NCBI GenBank assembly: GCA_965199585.1 | Contig: CBDASI010000002.1 | Location: 1,860,001 to 1,924,000 of the forward strand | DNA length: 64,000 nt | Source of the DNA: JAVVHH01 sp965199585 | Lineage (GTDB): Bacteria; Pseudomonadota; Alphaproteobacteria; Acetobacterales; Acetobacteraceae | Reading direction: 5' to 3' | The notes under the pieces: model-generated | The model's database searches: none | The model's input: only the letters and a program-made list of their open reading frames with translations | What the model was told of the DNA's origin: nothing | Program-made: the position numbers and the translations under genes | In this document: positions 59,655 through 64,000 of the stretch, in pieces | Position numbering within the stretch: position 1 is the first letter of the stretch | Layout of the letters: every line of letters begins with the position of its first letter

Positions 59655-61363
59655 CAGAACAGTCCCGTGATGGCGCCGTCTGGTGCCAGGGCGATGTTTT
59701 CTGCCGCCGGCACCCGCGGGAGCCCGGGCATGGTCAAGATCTCGCCGCAGATGGCGACGACGAAGCCGGCGCCAGCCGAGAGGCGGACGTCGCGGACCTG
59801 GACGGTGTGACCGCTCGGGGCGCCGAGGGCCTTGGGGTCGGTGCTGAAGCTGTACTGGGTCTTGGCGACGCAGACGGGGAGGTGGCCGTAGCCCTCCTCC
59901 TGCAACGAGCCGAAGCGCTTGCGGACGGCCGGGTCGGCGGCGATGTCGGCGGCGTCGTAGATCTCGGTGGCGACGGTGCGGAGCTTATCCCAGAGCGGCA
60001 TGTCGTCCGGGTAGAGCGGACGGAAGTAGCTGGGCGTAGTGTCGATCAACTCGACGACGGCTTGCGCGAGGTCGGCCGCGCCGGGACCGCCGGTGGCCCA
60101 ATGGTCAGCCAGCACGCAGCGAATGCCGAGGCCGGCGCAGAGCGCGCGCAGGCGGTCCATCTCGGCCGGCGTGTCGGCGCTGAAGCGGTTGATCGCCACG
60201 ATGGCGGGGACGCCGAACTTGCCGACGTTGCGGACGTGGCGCGCCAAATTCGCGAAGCCCCGTTCGAGAGCGGCGACGTCCTCCTGCTTGAGCGCGTCCT
60301 TGGCGACGCCGCCGTGCATCTTGAGCGCGCGGATGGTGGCGACGACGACGGCCGCCGCGGGCTGCAGCCCGGCGATGCGGCATTTGATGTCGAAGAACTT
60401 TTCCGCGCCGAGATCGGCACCGAAGCCGGCTTCGGTGACGACGTAGTCGGCCAGTTTCAGCGCCGTGCGGGTCGCCAGCACGCTGTTGCAGCCATGGGCG
60501 ATGTTGGCGAAAGGGCCGCCGTGGATGAAGGCCGGGTTATGCTCGAGGGTTTGGACGAGGTTGGGCGACAGCGCGTCGCGCAGCAGGGCGGCCATGGCGC
60601 CGGCCGCCTTCAGGTCGCCCGCCGTCACCGCGACGCCGGCGCGGGTGTAGCCGACGACGATGCGGGCGAGGCGCTGCTGCAGGTCGTCGAGGCTGCTGGA
60701 GAGGCAGACGATGGCCATTATCTCGGAGGCGACGGTGATGTCGAAGCCGTCTTCCCGCGGGTAGCCGTTGGCGACGCCGCCGAGCGAGCCGACGATCTGG
60801 CGGAGTGCGCGGTCGTTCATGTCCAGCGCGCGGCGCCAGGTGATGCGCCGCGGGTCGAGCTCGAGGGCGTTGCCCCAGTAGACGTGATTGTCGATCATCG
60901 CGGCGAGCAGGTTGTGGGCCGCGGTGATGGCGTGGAAGTCGCCGGTGAAGTGCAGGTTGATGTCGGTCATCGGCACGACCTGGGCGTAGCCGCCGCCGGC
61001 CGCGCCGCCCTTGAGGCCGAAGCAGGGGCCGAGGGAGGGCTCGCGCAGGCAGGCGGCGGCGCGCTTGCCGATGGCGTTGAGCCCGTCCGACAGGCCGACG
61101 GTGGTGGTGGTCTTGCCCTCGCCGGCCGGGGTGGGCGTGATGGCGGTGACCAGGATCAGCTTGCCGTCGGGCCGGTCCGCGAGCGAGGCGATGTAGCCGA
61201 GGTCGAGCTTGGCCTTGGTGTGGCCGTAGGGCTGCAGATGCTGCGGGGCGATGCCGAGCTGGTCCTGCGCCAACTCCAGGATCGGCCGCATGGAGGCGGC
61301 CTGCGCGATGTCGGAATCGGAGCGCGGCGCGCCGTGCTGGTCCATCGGGGTCATCACGTTCAT
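59654..61363 (-). CDS. fhs: Formate-tetrahydrofolate ligase
   Basis: The 569-residue enzyme joins formate to tetrahydrofolate using ATP. It shows the P-loop TPTPAGEGKTTTTVGLSDGL, REPSLGPCFGLKGGAAGGGYAQVVPMTDINLHFTGDFHAI, NLLAAMIDNH, and C-terminal KTQYSFS. It lies between kynU and a PPC-domain gene and overlaps both. It could capture formate released when formylkynurenine is hydrolysed, or formate from the oxalate genes; both are inferences. Confidence 0.95.
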   Translation of the reverse strand: MNVMTPMDQHGAPRSDSDIAQAASMRPILELAQDQLGIAPQHLQPYGHTKAKLDLGYIASLADRPDGKLILVTAITPTPAGEGKTTTTVGLSDGLNAIGKRAAACLREPSLGPCFGLKGGAAGGGYAQVVPMTDINLHFTGDFHAITAAHNLLAAMIDNHVYWGNALELDPRRITWRRALDMNDRALRQIVGSLGGVANGYPREDGFDITVASEIMAIVCLSSSLDDLQQRLARIVVGYTRAGVAVTAGDLKAAGAMAALLRDALSPNLVQTLEHNPAFIHGGPFANIAHGCNSVLATRTALKLADYVVTEAGFGADLGAEKFFDIKCRIAGLQPAAAVVVATIRALKMHGGVAKDALKQEDVAALERGFANLARHVRNVGKFGVPAIVAINRFSADTPAEMDRLRALCAGLGIRCVLADHWATGGPGAADLAQAVVELIDTTPSYFRPLYPDDMPLWDKLRTVATEIYDAADIAADPAVRKRFGSLQEEGYGHLPVCVAKTQYSFSTDPKALGAPSGHTVQVRDVRLSAGAGFVVAICGEILTMPGLPRVPAAENIALAPDGAITGLF

Positions 61364-62223
61364 CCTTGGGCGCCGAGCAACAGCACGATCTCGGCGCAGA
61401 TCAGCACCGGGTTCATGCCGCGGACGACGCGTCCGGCGATGATGGTGCCGGCCTCGTCGACCAGGACGATGTCGATCTCCGCCCGCGGCTTGCCGGCGGC
61501 ATCGGGAGCGATGGTGCCGCCGCGGACGAAGAACTCGGTGGGCGTGGTGTCGATCCGGTCGCCGTTCTCAAGCAGGCTGCCGTTGGTGCTGCCGACGGCG
61601 CTGAGCACGGTGGCGTTAGAGGCGCCGTATCTAGTGCAGAGCGCCTCGATGCCGTGCACCAGATCCTCGTTGGGCCGCAGGCGCGCGAGCACGCAGCGGC
61701 CGCCGGCGGCGGCGAGCTGGGCCGGACCGAACAGGGTGAAGTTGGTCTCCGGGTCCGGGGTCGCGCGCATCTCGGCTTCCGCGACGCCCCAGGCACGGGC
61801 CTCGGTCGCCGCCCCGATCCGCGTGTCGAGCGGCAAGATGTGGCCGGCGGCCCTGCCGGCGGCGCCGTGCCACAGCGCGTGGGCGTGCATCCAGGGTGAA
61901 CCGTCCCGGTGGCCGAAGGTCGCGGTGCCGCTTTCGATGCGGACGCCGTCGGGCTCTCGCCGGGTCTCGCTGTAGAAGGCGACGTGCTCGGCGTCCGGCG
62001 AGGGGGCGGGGATCACGTAGTCGAACGGCGCCAGATGCAGGCCGGCGAGATCGATGCCGCCGCCGCGGATGCCGGCGGCGGCCAGCGGGCCGGCGACGGC
62101 GTCGACCAGCGACAGACCCGGCGCGACCGCGAAGCTGAGCTCGCGCAGATGACCGACGGCGCTCTGGATCCGCTCGGCGTCGGGCGGACCCGGGTGGACG
62201 ATGCGGCGCGTGGAGGGCGTCAT
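61360..62223 (-). CDS. Tandem PPC/DUF296-domain protein
   Basis: The 287-residue protein appears to hold two PPC (DUF296) folds. The first (residues about 20-165) has the conserved HxH segment MHAHALWHGAAGRAAGHILP. The second (about 175-285) has YGASNATVLSAVGSTNG and EIDIVLVDEAGTIIAGRVVRGMNPVLICAE, but lacks the HxH pair. Bacterial stand-alone PPC proteins have unknown function. It overlaps fhs and the ligase gene by ATGA, so it is likely part of the same pathway. Confidence 0.78.
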   Translation of the reverse strand: MTPSTRRIVHPGPPDAERIQSAVGHLRELSFAVAPGLSLVDAVAGPLAAAGIRGGGIDLAGLHLAPFDYVIPAPSPDAEHVAFYSETRREPDGVRIESGTATFGHRDGSPWMHAHALWHGAAGRAAGHILPLDTRIGAATEARAWGVAEAEMRATPDPETNFTLFGPAQLAAAGGRCVLARLRPNEDLVHGIEALCTRYGASNATVLSAVGSTNGSLLENGDRIDTTPTEFFVRGGTIAPDAAGKPRAEIDIVLVDEAGTIIAGRVVRGMNPVLICAEIVLLLGAQG

Positions 62224-63845
62224 CGAGCGTCGACGGTGGTCAGTTCGCCGCGCGCTTCCAGTTCTTCCCGGACGATCTTCTTGGTAATCTTGCCGTAGGC
62301 GGATTTCGGCAACTCGTCCCAGAACACCACGCGCTTGGGCATCTTGTAGCGGGTGATCTTGTCCTCGAGCCAGTGGAGCAGGGCGGATTCCTCGAGGGTG
62401 GCGCCGGGTCGGCGGACACAGACGGCGATGCCGGCCTCGCCCCAGGTCCGGTCCGGCACGCCGACGATGGCGACCTCGGCCAAAGCGGGGTGGGTGAGGA
62501 GCTTCTCCTCGATCTCGCGCGGATACACGTTGGAGCCGCCGGAGATGTACATGTCCGAGGCGCGACCGGTGATGAAGAGGAAGCCGGCCCCGTCCACGTG
62601 GCCGAGATCGCCGGTGCGGAACCAGCCGTTGCGGAAGGCCTTCGCGTTGGCGTCGGGGTTGTCGTAGTAGCCGGGGAAGACGGCGGGGCCGCAGACGCAG
62701 ATCTCGCCAGTCTCGAAGGGTGAGACCTCGCGGCCGGTGTCGTCCTGGATCTGGATCTGCATGCCGGTGCGCTCGAAGCCGCAGGTGCCGACGCGGATTT
62801 CGGGTCCGTCCTCGACCGAGTGCAAGGCGGGGGGCAGGACGGTGATGTTACCGGTGACCTCGCCGAGGCCGAAATACTGCACCAGGACCGGGCCGAGCTT
62901 GCGGAGCGCGTGCTTCTGGTCCTCCCGATACATCGGGGCGCCGGCGTAGATCACGTAGCGGAGCGACGAGTGGTCGTGCTGGTCGACGGCGTCGTGCTCG
63001 GTCAGCAGCTTTACGATGGTCGGCACGGTGAACATGTTGGTGACGCGCCAGCGCGCGACCAGGCGCCAGGCTTCGTCGGCGTCGAAGCGCTCGCCGGTGG
63101 GCATCACGGTGCAGACGCCGTGGGCGACCTGGGTGAGTTGATGGACGCCAGCGCCGTGCGAGAGCGGGGCCAGCAGGAGGGAGACGTCGGCGGCGGTGGT
63201 GCCGGGCATCAGGTCGCAGAGATGGTTGGTGATGACGAAGGCCATGTGGCCGTGGGTCAGGACGGCGCCTTTCGGGCGGCCAGTGGTGCCGGAGGTGAAG
63301 AAGAACCAGCAGGGGTCATCGTATTCGACGTCGGCGACCCCCGCCGGGGCGCCTAGATGCTCGGCCACCAGGGCGTCGTAGTCCGGGCCGAAATCGGCCG
63401 CGCCGATGGCGACCGCGAGGCGCAGGTCGGCACATTCGGCGGTGACCGAGGCGGCGTGGCCGGTGAACTCCGCGCCACAGATCATCGCGCTCGCGCCGCT
63501 CGCCTTGGCGAGGTAGGCGACCTCGGCTGGCGACTGGCGGAAGTTGGCCGGCACCCAGACGGCACCGAGCCGAAAAGTGGCGAACATGCTCTCGAACATC
63601 TGGCTGCAGTTGCGGGACTGCACCAAGATGCGGTCGCCCTTGCCGAGGCCGGCCGCCGTCAGCGCGGCCACCATGGCGTCGACCCGGCGGTCCATCTCGG
63701 CCCAGCTCCAGGACCGCTCGCCCCAGATCAGCGCCGGATTATCCGGGTAGCGCCGGGCGTTCTGCCGCAGGAAATGCGTCAGGTTCATGACCCGGCGGCT
63801 CATCGGCGTCACGCCGCCTTTCGGCGGCGCGACAGCGCTGGTCAA
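62220..63845 (-). CDS. AMP-dependent acyl-CoA synthetase
   Basis: The 541-residue adenylate-forming enzyme has A3 FFFTSGTTGRPKGAVLTHGH, YFGLGEVTG, A8 WFRTGDLGHVDGAGFLFITGRASDMYISGGSNVYPREIE, and the catalytic A10 lysine in SAYGKITKKIV. The start is TTG 63845, overlapping the thiolase stop; ATG 63788 (MNLTHFLRQ) is also consistent with the family. Substrate unknown: a fatty, benzoate-like or other carboxylic acid. Confidence 0.9.
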   Translation of the reverse strand: MTSAVAPPKGGVTPMSRRVMNLTHFLRQNARRYPDNPALIWGERSWSWAEMDRRVDAMVAALTAAGLGKGDRILVQSRNCSQMFESMFATFRLGAVWVPANFRQSPAEVAYLAKASGASAMICGAEFTGHAASVTAECADLRLAVAIGAADFGPDYDALVAEHLGAPAGVADVEYDDPCWFFFTSGTTGRPKGAVLTHGHMAFVITNHLCDLMPGTTAADVSLLLAPLSHGAGVHQLTQVAHGVCTVMPTGERFDADEAWRLVARWRVTNMFTVPTIVKLLTEHDAVDQHDHSSLRYVIYAGAPMYREDQKHALRKLGPVLVQYFGLGEVTGNITVLPPALHSVEDGPEIRVGTCGFERTGMQIQIQDDTGREVSPFETGEICVCGPAVFPGYYDNPDANAKAFRNGWFRTGDLGHVDGAGFLFITGRASDMYISGGSNVYPREIEEKLLTHPALAEVAIVGVPDRTWGEAGIAVCVRRPGATLEESALLHWLEDKITRYKMPKRVVFWDELPKSAYGKITKKIVREELEARGELTTVDAR

Positions 63846-64000
63846 TGAGCGCGCTCCAGGATCGAGACGTAGTTGGCGACCGCGGCGCCGCCCATGTTAA
63901 AGACGCCGCCGATCTCGGCCTTGGGCAACTGCATCGCCCCGGCCTCGCCCGCAAGCTGCATCGCGGTGATCACGTGCATGGAGACACCGGTGGCGCCGAC
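63842..64000 (-). CDS. Thiolase, C-terminal part (cut by window edge)
   Basis: The last 52 residues of an acetyl-CoA acetyltransferase/SCP2-type thiolase are visible: GATGVSMHVITAMQLAGEAG, LPKAEIGGVFNMGGAAVANYVSILER. GATG is the HPxGATG-type active-site loop and the GGVFNMGGAAVANYVSILER end is diagnostic of SCP2/lipid-transfer thiolases. The gene is the most upstream of the operon seen here. Its stop overlaps the ligase TTG. Confidence 0.88.
   Translation of the reverse strand, partial: VGATGVSMHVITAMQLAGEAGAMQLPKAEIGGVFNMGGAAVANYVSILERAH

Noticed and set aside
59630..61975. 781-codon plus-strand ORF antisense to fhs and the PPC gene
   Set aside because: Same shadow effect. Fhs motifs on the other strand are unambiguous.

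Overview
The window is GC-rich DNA, densely coded on both strands, from an alphaproteobacterium. I infer a relative of the Acetobacteraceae/Rhodospirillales. The evidence is the syntenic block infA-maf-RNase E/G-yacG-tRNA-Phe, an NDUFS4-type complex I subunit, a short-form HisG and the strong G/C preference at third codon positions. The genus cannot be fixed from the sequence. There is no phage, transposase, CRISPR array or rRNA operon.

Layout. (1) 1-6711, minus strand: housekeeping genes for dCTP deaminase, MurA, HisG, HisD, IF-1, Maf, a small RNase E/G homologue, YacG and tRNA-Phe, headed by two tiny overlapping ORFs. (2) 6875-9917: tRNA-Thr, two short-chain dehydrogenases, a 2H phosphoesterase and an NDUFS4-like subunit. 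(3) 10029-21116: an oxalate-centred island. A periplasmic binding protein and an alpha/beta hydrolase are followed by oxalyl-CoA decarboxylase, formyl-CoA transferase, a CsbD-like stress protein, succinyl-CoA synthetase, an OxlT-like antiporter, and a convergent ketopantoate-reductase-like/FAH pair. (4) 21189-23399: uvrB. (5) 23552-27805: a chaperone-usher pilus operon with two spore-coat-U-type subunits; the first is conspicuously AT-rich. (6) 27900-35372: a secreted peptide, TreZ, a GH13 glucosidase, Zwf, an NDH-2-like flavoprotein, CrcB and a small charged protein. (7) 35435-36561: a ferredoxin-like protein and exonuclease III. (8) 36528-51858: a surface-polysaccharide cluster with GDP-rhamnose synthesis (Gmd, Rmd), five glycosyltransferases including a 1413-residue multidomain one, two membrane acyltransferases and a methyltransferase. 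(9) 51939-53204: a 35-residue membrane peptide and a metzincin protease with three C-terminal repeats. (10) 53343-64000, minus strand: a tightly overlapping series reading thiolase, acyl-CoA ligase, tandem PPC/DUF296 protein, formate-THF ligase, kynureninase, then a peptide-type ABC transporter (binding protein, two permeases, fused double ATPase).

How the genes work together. The oxalate island suggests import and decarboxylation of oxalate through the oxalyl-CoA/formyl-CoA cycle, producing formate. The 53-64 kb operon looks like uptake plus catabolism of a tryptophan/kynurenine-type or related CoA-activated compound, with Fhs positioned to capture released one-carbon units. Both point to a heterotroph using plant or soil organic acids, but the substrates are inferences. 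No intergenic stretch exceeds about 300 bases; the longer gaps hold tRNA-Thr (6712-7023), a dispersed palindrome (12020-12253), and nothing recognisable (40853-41093).
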